The translations under genes were made by a program, and so were the position numbers. Positions 24,402 through 33,240 of a stretch of DNA of 42,870 bases are shown piece by piece; position 1 is the first letter of the stretch; the number at the start of each line of letters is the position of its first letter. The DNA comes from Lachnospiraceae bacterium (GTDB lineage Bacteria; Bacillota; Clostridia; Lachnospirales; Lachnospiraceae): the NCBI GenBank assembly GCA_030536455.1, contig JAUNPZ010000014.1, positions 1-42,870 on the forward strand, read 5' to 3'. Under the pieces are notes generated by a model. That model was not told the origin of the DNA. It saw nothing but the letters and a program-made list of their open reading frames with translations, and searched no databases.

Positions 24402-25424
24402 TTATTCTACAGAATCAATGATGTCAAGCAGGCTTTTTACGCCCGGATATTCCTGGCAGTACTCATCGATCATACCGCTGGTTGCCTGGCGGAACGCATC
24501 CTTATCCACATCGTCCACGAATTCCACATTCATCTGGGTCTTCGCCTCCTCGATGGCTTCCTCGATGGCGGCATCCCATGCAATCTTGTGGCTTTCGGTG
24601 GATTCGTGGGCGGCCTCCAAGATCACCTGGCGGTCCTCCTCGCTGATATCCTTCCATACCTTGGCGCTCATAACCATAACATCCGGAATCATGGCATGCT
24701 GGTCGGTGGAATATACCTTGCAGATCTCGCCGTGCTTGCCGGTGGTCAGCGCGGTTTCATTGTTCTCCGTTCCGTCGATGATGCCGGTCTGCAGAGAGGT
24801 GTAAACATCGCCGTAGGACATGGCAACCGGGATGCCGCCCAGCGCCTTCATCATGTCCGTCTGGGACTTCATATCCTGTACACGGATTTTTAAGCCCTTT
24901 AAGTCAGCCGGAGTGCGGATGGCCTTGTTGGTGGTGTAGAAGGAACGGGCGCCGGAGGTGTAGTAGGTCAGGGTGACAAAGCCATCCTCCTCGGAGGACA
25001 GGAAGAAGTCCTGCATCTGGTCCGAATCCATCACATGGTAGAAGTTCTGGGTGTCGTCAAAGATATATGGAAGTCCGAATGCATGGTAGGACTCGTTATA
25101 GGTAGCCAGACCGGGTGCGGAGACCTTGGTCATGGAGATAACGCCTGCCATTAACTGCTCCATGTTCTCATTCTCGGAGCCAAGCTGGCCGTTTGGAAGG
25201 ATGCGGACGGTGATGCGTCCGTCGGTTCCCTCTGCCACCTTTTCTGCAAATTCCGTCATGGCGATGTGCACGGTATGGGTTTCACTTAAGCCGTGAGCCA
25301 GGGTCAGCACCATGGGATTCTCTGCGGTTGCTTCCGCGCTGGTTTTGGCGCCGCTGTTTGCGCAGCCGGTCACGGAGACCGCCGCGAGGCCCAGGGCAAG
25401 CATCATTGCTGCAAGTTTTTTCAT
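24402..25424 (-). CDS. dctP: TRAP transporter substrate-binding lipoprotein (DctP)
   Basis: 340-residue extracytoplasmic solute receptor. The signal peptide ends in a lipobox, VTGC (C21), so it is membrane-tethered. The DctP core is clear: PNGQLGSENENMEQL, GLKIRVQ with the arginine that in this family binds a substrate carboxylate, and GDVYTSLQTGIIDGTENN. The conserved arginine suggests an acidic ligand. Being 18 bases behind a GH31 alpha-glycosidase, it may bind a sugar acid or an acidic glycoside; the exact ligand is not deducible. Confidence 0.9.
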   Translation of the reverse strand: MKKLAAMMLALGLAAVSVTGCANSGAKTSAEATAENPMVLTLAHGLSETHTVHIAMTEFAEKVAEGTDGRITVRILPNGQLGSENENMEQLMAGVISMTKVSAPGLATYNESYHAFGLPYIFDDTQNFYHVMDSDQMQDFFLSSEEDGFVTLTYYTSGARSFYTTNKAIRTPADLKGLKIRVQDMKSQTDMMKALGGIPVAMSYGDVYTSLQTGIIDGTENNETALTTGKHGEICKVYSTDQHAMIPDVMVMSAKVWKDISEEDRQVILEAAHESTESHKIAWDAAIEEAIEEAKTQMNVEFVDDVDKDAFRQATSGMIDEYCQEYPGVKSLLDIIDSVE

Positions 25425-25442
25425 GTTAAAAACCCCCTTCTT

Positions 25443-27944
25443 TTACATTCCAATTAAATCAAACTGCTCAAAGGATACCAGAACCTGGTGGTCCTTCTTT
25501 GGATTCTTATATTTAATCTGGACAGATTTCAGTCTCTGGCTGTAGTACCAGCCGCACTCTGCCTCCTCAAACTTTCTGCGGTGCAGGAAATGCGGAATCG
25601 CAGCGCCGTCCACGGTAACCCAGTAAGGAGACTTTTCACGGTGGATCATGTCGATGTACATATCCTCTACTGCGGTCTCGTAGCTGCCTTCATTCCGGAA
25701 ATCCAGGAAGGTACGCTCGCCGGCGGTCATGGTAATCCGGGTCTTTAAGAAGCAGCCCTGCTGGTAATCCATGGTTACGCCGTCATCCTCGTATAAGGTG
25801 AAGACGCCGTCCTTGTCGGCTGCGCAGAGGATGTTTAATCCGGATGCCTGCTGGGTGGCCAGATTGGTCAGATGGTCCTGTGCCATCGGGATGATGGCGC
25901 CGCTTCTTACAAACAGCGGAATGCTGCTGATGGTGACCGGAACCTGGATGGTCTGTCCGCCTTCATAAGCTTCTCTGGTATAGAAATCATAGAAGGTATC
26001 TCCCTTTGGCAGGTAGATGCTTCTGGTGTCCGCACCCTTTTCCACCACGTTTGCAACCAGCAGGGAGTCACCGAACATGAAGTCCACACCCTCCTCGTAG
26101 CACTTGGGGTCATTCTGGAAGGCGTAGCACATCGGCTCCATGATCGGAAGTCCGATTTCATGGGCGCGTTCCGTTAAGGAATACAGATACGGGCTTAACT
26201 GATAGCGGAATTCGATGGCCCGGCGGATGTCATCCTTTAAGTCGCTGTACATCCATGGCTCCGTTACCGTGTTGTCGGTATTGGTGGAATGGATGGAGAA
26301 GCGGGGCTGGAAGATGCCGTTCTGAATCCAGCGGATGAACAGCTCGCCCTCCGGAGCCGGTCCGTAGAAGCCGCCGATGTCGCAGCCCTGGCTGGCCACG
26401 CCGGATAAGCCCATGCCTAAGATGGTGGCAATGTTGTATTTTAATGCATCCCAGCAGGTCAAGTTGTCACCGGCCCAGGTCTGCGCGTAGCGCTGGATTC
26501 CGGCATGGCCGGAGCGGCATACGATGTAAGGACGGATGCTGCCGAAGGTCTCATGAACCGCTTCGTCGGTGATGTGGCACATGATATTGGACATCACGGA
26601 TTTTAACTGGCCGATGGTGCCGCCCTTTCCTTCAAAGCTGCAGCGGCAGTCCTTGTCCACCATGCTGTCATACTCGCAGTTGTCATTCCAGATGGAGCTG
26701 GTGCCGTAGTCCAGAACATGCTCCTTTAACATCTCTTTCCAGTGGTCACGGGTCTTCTGGCTGGTGTAGTCGATGAACATGCCCTTGCCGCCCCACCAGG
26801 TTCCGATGCCTGGTTCATCGCTGTCGCTGGCCTTTACGAACATGTCCTTTTCCTTCATTTCCTCTAACATCGGGTGAATCAGCAGCATACCCGGCTTTAC
26901 GTTCGGGGTCACGGTAATGCCGCGGTCTGCCATCTGCCGGAAGAAATCCTTGGGGTCTTTAAAACGCTTCTTATTCCAGGTGAATACGCAGCGTTTTACG
27001 CCCTGGTCCGTCTCCACGGTGCAGTAGCCGGAGGAGAGCTGGAAGCCGTCTACCGGAATCCCTTCTTCCTTTGTAGTGTCGATGAACTCGGTGATGGCAT
27101 CGTCACAGTCGGACTCCAGCTCCGGATAATACATGGAGGAGCCAAGATAACCGAGAGCCGTTCTGGGAAGCAGAGCGGACTTTCCGGTTAAATCGGTGTA
27201 GCGCTCTATGACCTGAGCCATGGAAGGTCCGGCAATCAGGAACAGATCGATATCGCCGCCGTCTGCCCGGTAGCGGCTGTGCATCTTCCAGTAGTTGCTC
27301 TTTTCCCGGCCCATATCGAAATCGCATTCGTAGGTATTGTGATAGAAGTAGCCGGCTGCTTTCTTCGTGGTCCGGTTTAACTTAATATAGAAAGGAATGT
27401 GCTTGTACAGGGAATCGGTTTCCTTCGGATTATAGCCCATGGCATCCTTCGGGCTCATTCCCATGAACTTCTGAGCCTTGTTGAATTCGCCGCTCTTCTC
27501 GCCGAAGCCGTAAAAGCAGTCGTCAGCAGAGATTTCGCTGGTATGGATGCGGCGGTGGTTGCTGTCCTCCATGTAAGCCAGGTCCACGATGTCGGCATGG
27601 ATCAGGGTTCCTTCTTTGTCATAAACGCAGATGCGGAACGGGTCCTTTTCTACGACTACCTTCAGCTCCCGGCCCTGGATTACGGCCTCATGCTCCCCAT
27701 CCTCCAGAACGGCCTCGGCTGCGGCCACGCGTTTCCGGTAGTTCTTTAAAAATTCATCCATGCGGTCTTCCCAGGCGGTCAGAACCAGGCTGTAGGATTC
27801 CTCGGCAAAATCACCATCGAACCCGGCGCGGATTCTTACGATGAAATCCGTCAGGAACAGGATGCGGATCTCCACGCTGTTGGTGAGAACGGAAAAGTAG
27901 TTGTCCTGCTTCGTTACAGAAAGTGCGTTTGTGCAGATTTTCAT
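25443..27944 (-). CDS. GH31 alpha-glycosidase
   Basis: 833-residue cytoplasmic retaining alpha-glycosidase (no signal peptide). The N-terminal beta-sandwich (about 1-230) is followed by the TIM barrel. The nucleophile is expected at D421 in IWNDNCE and the acid/base at D493 in WAGDN; their 72-residue spacing fits the family. The nucleophile motif resembles alpha-glucosidases (WNDMNE-like) more than the KTDFGE motif of YicI-type alpha-xylosidases. The start at 27944 follows AAGGAGG; a longer frame to 27998 lacks a site. It is the first gene of an operon with a complete TRAP importer, so its substrate probably enters through that system. The divergent AraC gene is the likely regulator. Confidence 0.88.
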   Translation of the reverse strand: MKICTNALSVTKQDNYFSVLTNSVEIRILFLTDFIVRIRAGFDGDFAEESYSLVLTAWEDRMDEFLKNYRKRVAAAEAVLEDGEHEAVIQGRELKVVVEKDPFRICVYDKEGTLIHADIVDLAYMEDSNHRRIHTSEISADDCFYGFGEKSGEFNKAQKFMGMSPKDAMGYNPKETDSLYKHIPFYIKLNRTTKKAAGYFYHNTYECDFDMGREKSNYWKMHSRYRADGGDIDLFLIAGPSMAQVIERYTDLTGKSALLPRTALGYLGSSMYYPELESDCDDAITEFIDTTKEEGIPVDGFQLSSGYCTVETDQGVKRCVFTWNKKRFKDPKDFFRQMADRGITVTPNVKPGMLLIHPMLEEMKEKDMFVKASDSDEPGIGTWWGGKGMFIDYTSQKTRDHWKEMLKEHVLDYGTSSIWNDNCEYDSMVDKDCRCSFEGKGGTIGQLKSVMSNIMCHITDEAVHETFGSIRPYIVCRSGHAGIQRYAQTWAGDNLTCWDALKYNIATILGMGLSGVASQGCDIGGFYGPAPEGELFIRWIQNGIFQPRFSIHSTNTDNTVTEPWMYSDLKDDIRRAIEFRYQLSPYLYSLTERAHEIGLPIMEPMCYAFQNDPKCYEEGVDFMFGDSLLVANVVEKGADTRSIYLPKGDTFYDFYTREAYEGGQTIQVPVTISSIPLFVRSGAIIPMAQDHLTNLATQQASGLNILCAADKDGVFTLYEDDGVTMDYQQGCFLKTRITMTAGERTFLDFRNEGSYETAVEDMYIDMIHREKSPYWVTVDGAAIPHFLHRRKFEEAECGWYYSQRLKSVQIKYKNPKKDHQVLVSFEQFDLIGM

Positions 27945-27974
27945 TACTTGTAGCCTCCTTTTATTAATTGTTTC

Positions 27975-28017
27975 AAACCGGTTTTGTAAGATTATCATAA
28001 GAAAAAAATGCGGGCAA
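27975..28017 (-). promoter_or_regulatory. Promoter of the GH31-TRAP operon with palindromic operator
   Basis: On the minus strand TTGCCC (28012-28017), a 17-base spacer and TAATCT (27989-27994) preceded by TGA give a plausible weak promoter. The perfect palindrome AAACCGGTTT (27975-27984) covers the expected start site. Its form is that of a LacI-family operator; it departs from the CcpA cre consensus. Such weak -35/-10 boxes fit activator dependence. Confidence 0.55.
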
Positions 28018-28061
28018 AACTAGACGAATATTGCAGAGAAAATAAGAAAAGTATACATATC

Positions 28062-28090
28062 TTGCGGTTTTGAACAAGACCTGTTATAAT
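28062..28090 (+). promoter_or_regulatory. Promoter of the AraC regulator
   Basis: TTGCGG (28062-28067), a 17-base spacer and TATAAT (28085-28090). Confidence 0.78.
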
Positions 28091-28153
28091 GAATCCATAC
28101 ATCAGAGCGGCAGTTTTAAGTTTTTGTTTTAATCTGGAAAAAGGGGAAATCGT

Positions 28154-28993
28154 ATGCTTGACCAGGCGGGAATTATGATGGCGCAGGGCAGAAGAATCGC
28201 CTGCGAACGAATCAGCGGTGTGAATGACAACATGTGCCAGTCCCATTATCATAATTATTATGAAATCTATTTTCTGGAGGACGGAGAGCGGTATCAGCGC
28301 ATCCAGGATGAGCTGTACCTGCTAAAGCCGGGCGAGATGATGCTGTTTTCCCCCTATGTGATGCACTTTTCTTACGGGGCGGAGAATGTGCCGTTTAAGC
28401 GGATCATCCTGTATTTCCACCGGGATGAGGTGCAGCCGCCGGAGCTTCTGGAGGCGTTAAATAAGGGGAACGGCAGGTACTGCCCCGGCCACCGGGACAG
28501 GCAGACCATCCACCGGATTCTGGGAAATCTTTTATGGGAGCAGGAGCATAAGGAGGAGTTTGGGGAGGAGTGCCAGAGGATGCTTCTGAATCTGCTTTTG
28601 TATAACCTGGTACGCCAGCAGCGCACCCAGGCCGAGCAGGAGCCGGAGGAGAGGAGCCGGATGGGAGAGGTGATTCACTATATTCATAAGCATTATGCGG
28701 AGGATTTGAATCTGGAAAACCTGGCCAGGCAGTTTTACATCAGCCCCTATTATCTGTGCCGGGAATTTAAGGCCTACACCAACAGCACCGTGGTCCAGTA
28801 TGTGAACGTGACCCGGATTATGAATGCCCAGAGAAAATTTATGGAGACGGATTTGAATATTACGGAGATCAGCAAGGAAACCGGATTTTCCAATCTGACC
28901 CATTTTAACCGGGTATTCAAGTCCGTAACCGGGATGACGCCCTCCGGATACCGGAAAAGCCACCGGAATCAGGAGTTTAATGTGGGAAAATAA
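28154..28993 (+). CDS. AraC-family transcriptional regulator
   Basis: 279-residue regulator with an N-terminal cupin sensor domain (about 20-110, with HYHNYYEIYFLEDGE and LKPGEMMLFSP) and a C-terminal double HTH (about 175-272) holding LARQFYISPYYLCREFKAY and ITEISKETGFSNLTHFNRVFK. It is divergent from the GH31-TRAP operon across a 209-base shared control region and is the obvious candidate activator. The usual inducer is a sugar. Confidence 0.9.
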   Translation: MLDQAGIMMAQGRRIACERISGVNDNMCQSHYHNYYEIYFLEDGERYQRIQDELYLLKPGEMMLFSPYVMHFSYGAENVPFKRIILYFHRDEVQPPELLEALNKGNGRYCPGHRDRQTIHRILGNLLWEQEHKEEFGEECQRMLLNLLLYNLVRQQRTQAEQEPEERSRMGEVIHYIHKHYAEDLNLENLARQFYISPYYLCREFKAYTNSTVVQYVNVTRIMNAQRKFMETDLNITEISKETGFSNLTHFNRVFKSVTGMTPSGYRKSHRNQEFNVGK

Positions 28994-29013
28994 GGACTTT
29001 TTGCAGGAAAGCC

Positions 29014-29109
29014 TTGCATTTTCAAAAGGACTCTCCTATAATGAGGAGGTATTAGGCGAAGCCTCGATCCACGTTTGTTAGGGAAAATCTCTGACAACGT
29101 GGATTTTTT
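29014..29109 (+). ncRNA. Short leader or small RNA with its own promoter and terminator, upstream of yitT
   Basis: TTGCAT (29014-29019) and TATAAT (29037-29042) are spaced 17 bases. Transcription from about 29049 would give a roughly 60-base RNA with a small hairpin AGGC-GAA-GCCT (29054-29064) and a terminator, ATCCACGTT (29067-29075) with AACGTGGAT (29096-29104), followed by six T. The yitT start codon is 38 bases beyond. It could be an attenuating leader or a small RNA. It matches no riboswitch class I recognise. Confidence 0.55.
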
Positions 29110-29146
29110 CGTATCATGATAAAAATGAATCGGGAGAGAATTGATT

Positions 29147-30016
29147 ATGAACAAAGTACACAATATGCGGCAGGCCCTCTGCTCCTTCCTTCTGGTCATC
29201 CTGGGAAACGTTCTGTATGCGCTGACGGTGAAGGTGTTTTTGCTGCCTGCGGGGCTGATGACCGGAGGAACCACCGGAATTGCCCTGTCCATGAACCATT
29301 ACTTCGGCATGCCGATTTCCGCCTTTGTGCTGGTGTTTAACGTGGTCATGCTGATTGCCGGGTATCTGATCCTGGGAAAACAGTTTGCGCTGACCACCGT
29401 CATCAGCACCTTCGTGTATCCCGTTGCCCTGGAGTTTTTTAATCAGGTGCTGGGGGAGCTGGCGCTGACCTCGGATCTGATGCTGAACGCCCTGTTTTCC
29501 GGACTGGGAATCGGATTATCCCTGGGAATCGTAATCCGGGCGGGAGCCTCCACCGGCGGCATGGATATCCCTCCGCTGGTGCTGAACAAGCTGTTCCGGA
29601 TTCCGGTATCCGTAAGCCTTTATGCATTTGACTTCTGTATCCTGATTCTGCAGGCCTTCTACAATCCGCCGGAGCGGGTGCTGTACGGGGTGCTGCTGAT
29701 TCTCGTTTACACCGTGGTCCTGGATAAGCTGATGTTAATGGGGACCACGAAGACGGAGGTGAAGGTGGTCAGCCAGAAATCCAACCAGATTCGGGAAGCG
29801 ATTCTTCACGAAATCGACCGGGGCGTTACCCTGTTAAGCGGGGAGAGCGGCTATCTTCACAATGATACCCAGATGGTGTTCAGCGTGATTTCCAACCGGG
29901 AGCTGCCCAGACTGGAAAAAGTAATCCGGCACATCGACCCGGAAAGCTTCATGGTCATCAACCGGGTAAGCGAGGTCAGAGGCCGAGGATTTTCCATGAG
30001 CAAGAAATATAAATAA
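29147..30016 (+). CDS. YitT-family membrane protein with DUF2179 domain (second copy)
   Basis: 289-residue paralogue of the protein at 10811-11653, with the same architecture. Membrane helices cover residues about 8-200 (GLMTGGTTGIALSMNHYFG, AGASTGGMDIPPLVLNK). The C-terminal DUF2179 domain (about 210-285) contains GVTLLSGESGYLHNDTQMV. ATG 29147 is chosen eight bases after GGGAGAG; TTG 29141 is less well placed. It ends against a shared terminator with the convergent kinase-like gene. Confidence 0.87.
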   Translation: MNKVHNMRQALCSFLLVILGNVLYALTVKVFLLPAGLMTGGTTGIALSMNHYFGMPISAFVLVFNVVMLIAGYLILGKQFALTTVISTFVYPVALEFFNQVLGELALTSDLMLNALFSGLGIGLSLGIVIRAGASTGGMDIPPLVLNKLFRIPVSVSLYAFDFCILILQAFYNPPERVLYGVLLILVYTVVLDKLMLMGTTKTEVKVVSQKSNQIREAILHEIDRGVTLLSGESGYLHNDTQMVFSVISNRELPRLEKVIRHIDPESFMVINRVSEVRGRGFSMSKKYK

Positions 30017-30020
30017 AAAA

Positions 30021-30055
30021 ATGGCGGGAACACCGGCTTTCGGTATTCCCGCCAT
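30021..30055. terminator. Terminator between yitT and the cytidylate-kinase-like gene
   Basis: ATGGCGGGAA (30021-30030) pairs with TTCCCGCCAT (30046-30055), with inner ACCG/CGGT and one mismatch. The preceding A-rich tract provides a U-tail for the minus strand. Confidence 0.85.
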
Positions 30056-30062
30056 ATTACAC

Positions 30063-30653
30063 TTATTCGTCTGCGATGCCTTCTGCATAGGTCAGCACCG
30101 TCCGCAGCGCTCCGTCGATGCCGGACAGTCCGCTGTTGATGCATAAATCATAGTCCGTCAGGTTTCCCCACTCCCTGCCGGAGTAGTAGGTGTGGTATTC
30201 GGCCCGTTTCTTATCAACCGCCTTCATCTGTCCCAGGATTTCCTGCTCGGATAAGTCAGGATTTAAGCGGGCCAGCCGGCGCAGCCGCGCCTGGGTGTCC
30301 GCGTAGATGAAGATATCGATGCTGTCATCCAGAATCGCATTGGCACAGCGTCCCACGATGACGCATGGACCTTTTGCGGCCAGGTCCTGGATGACCTTGC
30401 ACTGGGCCTTGTAAATCTTTTCGGTCATGGCAATCTGATAGTAGGGCGGAACCACATAGGATGTGTAATTCTCAAATACCGGGGCAACCTCGTCGTTTTC
30501 TTCCAGCATGGCTGTTTCGAAATTGCCTTCCTTGGCAATCATGGATATCAGCTCCTTGTCATAGAAGGGAACATTCAGTCTGGCAGCCAGGCGGATGCCG
30601 ATCTCCCGCCCGCCGCTTCCGTAGGTACGGCTGATGGTTATAACTTTTTTCAT
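30063..30653 (-). CDS. Cytidylate-kinase-like P-loop protein
   Basis: 196-residue P-loop NTPase of the cytidylate kinase-like family (AAA_26 type). The N-terminal ISRTYGSGGREIG (residues 6-18) is a modified P-loop common to this group. VIVGRCANAIL and the lid-like RLRRLARLN region follow. True Cmk proteins are longer and have GxSGSGK, so this is a paralogous kinase of uncertain substrate. The start follows AAAGGAGG. It is probably monocistronic. Confidence 0.82.
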   Translation of the reverse strand: MKKVITISRTYGSGGREIGIRLAARLNVPFYDKELISMIAKEGNFETAMLEENDEVAPVFENYTSYVVPPYYQIAMTEKIYKAQCKVIQDLAAKGPCVIVGRCANAILDDSIDIFIYADTQARLRRLARLNPDLSEQEILGQMKAVDKKRAEYHTYYSGREWGNLTDYDLCINSGLSGIDGALRTVLTYAEGIADE

Positions 30654-30836
30654 AACACGACCTCCTTTGCAGATGATGATCAGGGCTTATACTGCCTGTT
30701 CGGCGGTGGATTTTTGTGGTAATATAAAAGAAAATCTGCCGACAAATAGGCAGAAAACAATACGAAAACACATACATTTTCTGATATCTTGATTATATCA
30801 TTTTTGAAGTCGAAATGGAAGATGTCAGTGGGAATT

Positions 30837-30864
30837 TTTACCGGAATATTTTGCTGTGTATATT
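30837..30864 (+). promoter_or_regulatory. Possible promoter of dus
   Basis: TTTACC (30837-30842), a 16-base spacer and TATATT (30859-30864). Confidence 0.45.
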
Positions 30865-30916
30865 TTGACGGAGCAGGATGGAAAGAAAAATGGTAAGGGA
30901 ATATGGAGGAATGAGG

Positions 30917-31882
30917 ATGAGACTTTATATGGCGCCGATGGAAGGCATCACCGGCTGGGGCTACCGCCGGATTTACGAAAAATATTTCGGACATATCGAC
31001 AAATACTTTACCCCGTTTTTGTCGCCGGGGCAGGACCGGGTCTTTACCCACCGGGAGCTGCAGGAGATTCTGCCGGAGCATAACGAGGGGATGGAGGTGG
31101 TTCCGCAGCTTCTTGCCAATCGCAGCGGGGATTTCATCTGGGCGGCCGGTGAGCTGAAGCAGATGGGATACCGGGAGGTGAATTTCAATCTGGGCTGTCC
31201 GTCCGGAACGGTAGTGGCGAAGCGGAAGGGCTCCGGCATGCTGGCCGACCCGGAGGCGCTGGACGAATGCCTGTATCAGATATTCGAGGCCCTGGACATG
31301 AAGATTTCCATAAAAACCAGAATCGGGAAGACGGAGCCGGAGGAATTTTACGAGCTGCTTTCGATTTATAACCGGTATCCCCTCTCGGAGCTGATCATCC
31401 ATCCGAGGGTGCAGAAGGAGTTCTATAAAGGCCTGCCCCATATGGATATCTTCCGGGAAGCGGAGAAGGAGAGCCGGAATCCGGTGTGCTATAACGGGAA
31501 TCTGTTTACTGCGGCGGATTTTGAGCAGTTCCACCTGGAATTTCCGAATCAGGACCGGGTGATGCTGGGAAGGGGCCTGATTTCCAACCCGGCCCTGGCT
31601 GCGCAGATTCAGGAAGCCGGGCCGCGAAAGCCGGCGGATGAGGAGATCCTGAAGCAGTTCCATGACGAGCTTCTGGCTTACTATATGGAAATCATGCCCG
31701 GAGAGCGGAATGTGCTGTTTAAGATGAAGGAGCTGTGGACCTATCTGCTTGCCTCCTTCGAGGATGGGGAGAAGCTGGGAAAGAAGATAAAGAAGGCCCA
31801 GCATCTGGCGGAATACCGGGCAGCGGCAGAGGCGCTGTTTGCGGAAAAGAGAATCCGGACGGATACCGGATTTCGAGGATAG
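30917..31882 (+). CDS. dus: tRNA-dihydrouridine synthase
   Basis: 321-residue FMN-dependent enzyme that reduces uridines in tRNA D-loops. The TIM barrel begins MAPMEGITGWGYRR and contains VNFNLGCPSGTVVAKRKGSG, with the catalytic cysteine C94. SELIIHPRVQKEFYKG supplies FMN-phosphate contacts later in the barrel. The start at 30917 is seven bases after GGAGG; an upstream frame to 30878 lacks a site. Which Dus subtype it is cannot be stated safely. Confidence 0.88.
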   Translation: MRLYMAPMEGITGWGYRRIYEKYFGHIDKYFTPFLSPGQDRVFTHRELQEILPEHNEGMEVVPQLLANRSGDFIWAAGELKQMGYREVNFNLGCPSGTVVAKRKGSGMLADPEALDECLYQIFEALDMKISIKTRIGKTEPEEFYELLSIYNRYPLSELIIHPRVQKEFYKGLPHMDIFREAEKESRNPVCYNGNLFTAADFEQFHLEFPNQDRVMLGRGLISNPALAAQIQEAGPRKPADEEILKQFHDELLAYYMEIMPGERNVLFKMKELWTYLLASFEDGEKLGKKIKKAQHLAEYRAAAEALFAEKRIRTDTGFRG

Positions 31883-31975
31883 AGATAAAATTACCCATAG
31901 ACGAAATCTGCGAAATGTGTCATAATTTAGGGCAGGAGTGAGAAGCTCTAATAACCCATATAGGAGGTTTTTGAA

Positions 31976-33235
31976 ATGGCAGGTAAACGTATCATTCAGG
32001 TAGAGGAGAAGGTTCCGGCCAGTATGCTGATTCCGCTGAGTATCCAGCATATGTTCGCCATGTTCGGCGCATCCGTTCTGGTGCCCTTTTTATTCGGCAT
32101 CAATCCGGCGGTCGTGCTGTTCATGAACGGTCTTGGAACCCTTCTCTTTATTTTTGTCACAAAGGGAAAAGCTCCGGCTTACTTAGGCTCCAGCTTTGCG
32201 TTCCTTGCCCCGGCGGGCATCGTAATCGCGAACTTCGGATATCCGTATGCGCTGGGCGGCTTCGTGGCAGTTGGTTTCTGCGGATGTATCCTGGCATTCG
32301 TGGTGTATAAGTTTGGAACGAAGTGGATTGATGTGGTGCTCCCTCCGGCGGCGATGGGGCCGGTGGTTGCGCTGATCGGCCTGGAGCTTTCCGGGACTGC
32401 CGCAAGCAATGCGGGACTTTTGGACGAGGTGATCGACCCGAAGAACGTCATCGTATTCCTGGTAACGCTTGGAATCGCAGTATTCGGAAACATCCTGTTC
32501 CGTGGATTTCTGTCTGTCATCCCGATTCTGATTGCGGTAATCGGCGGCTATGTGGCGGCGCTTCTCTGCGGAATCGTGGATTTTACCCAGGTTGCGGCGG
32601 CGCCGTTCTTTGCAATTCCGAATTTCCAGGCGCCGAAGTTCAATATCGAGGCAATCATGATCATCCTTCCGGTGATTCTGGTGATTACCTCGGAGCACAT
32701 CGGCCATCAGGTGGTGACCAGCAAAATCGTGGGACGGAATCTGTTAAAGGATCCGGGACTGCACCGTTCCCTGTTCGGAGATAACTTCTCCACCATGCTT
32801 TCCGGTCTGATCGGCTCCGTGCCGACGACCACCTATGGAGAGAACATCGGAGTGATGGCCGTGACCGGCGTGTACAGTGTCTACGTTATCGCAGGGGCAG
32901 CCGTGCTTTCCATCATCTGCTCCTTCAGCGGCAAGCTGTCCACCCTGATCAGCACCATACCGGGTCCGGTAATCGGCGGCATCTCCTTCCTGCTTTACGG
33001 TATGATCGGAACCTCCGGCCTGCGGATTCTGGTTGATTCGAAGGTGGATTACGGCCGGTCCAGAAACTTAAGCCTGACCTCCGTGATCTTCGTCACCGGA
33101 CTTTCCGGCATCGCGTTAAAGATTGGAAACATCCAGCTGACCGGTATGGTTCTGGCCTGTGTAGTCGGTATGGTTTTAAGCCTGGTATTCTATCTGCTGG
33201 ACCGTTTTCATCTGACCAATGACCAGGAGGCGTAA
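31976..33235 (+). CDS. uraA: Uracil permease (NCS2 family)
   Basis: 419-residue NCS2 symporter with about 14 membrane segments. It has IQHMFAMFGASVLVPFLFG at the first helix and the TSEHIGHQVVTSKIVGRNL and PTTTYGENIGVMAVT motifs typical of uracil carriers (UraA/PyrP). The start follows AGGAGG. It is not linked here to pyrimidine biosynthesis genes and no PyrR attenuator was recognised in the 93-base gap before it. The MATE gene begins six bases after it. Confidence 0.9.
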   Translation: MAGKRIIQVEEKVPASMLIPLSIQHMFAMFGASVLVPFLFGINPAVVLFMNGLGTLLFIFVTKGKAPAYLGSSFAFLAPAGIVIANFGYPYALGGFVAVGFCGCILAFVVYKFGTKWIDVVLPPAAMGPVVALIGLELSGTAASNAGLLDEVIDPKNVIVFLVTLGIAVFGNILFRGFLSVIPILIAVIGGYVAALLCGIVDFTQVAAAPFFAIPNFQAPKFNIEAIMIILPVILVITSEHIGHQVVTSKIVGRNLLKDPGLHRSLFGDNFSTMLSGLIGSVPTTTYGENIGVMAVTGVYSVYVIAGAAVLSIICSFSGKLSTLISTIPGPVIGGISFLLYGMIGTSGLRILVDSKVDYGRSRNLSLTSVIFVTGLSGIALKIGNIQLTGMVLACVVGMVLSLVFYLLDRFHLTNDQEA

Positions 33236-33240
33236 CCGGG

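Noticed and set aside
25443..27944. Specific call of YicI-type alpha-xylosidase
   Set aside because: The nucleophile motif reads WNDNCE, not KTDFGE, so only GH31 alpha-glycosidase is supported.
25443..27944. Sulfoquinovosidase with a TRAP importer for sulfo-sugars
   Set aside because: I could not find the diagnostic Arg/Trp and Gln-rich sulfonate-binding motifs with certainty, and no sulfoglycolysis genes are nearby.
27961..27990. CcpA cre site at AAACCGGTTT
   Set aside because: Flanking bases deviate from the cre consensus at several fixed positions; a different LacI-family site fits better.
29049..29109. Known riboswitch upstream of yitT
   Set aside because: No match to the fluoride, guanidine, ZTP, THF, c-di-GMP or preQ1 consensus could be made by eye.
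31883..31975. PyrR attenuator or uracil-sensing leader before uraA
   Set aside because: The gap is only 93 bases, with no anti-antiterminator/terminator set or T-run.
30680..32050. Long minus-strand open frame of about 456 codons
   Set aside because: It lies antisense to dus, has a low-complexity His/Leu/Arg-rich translation with no family resemblance, and is explained by codon bias of the opposite strand.
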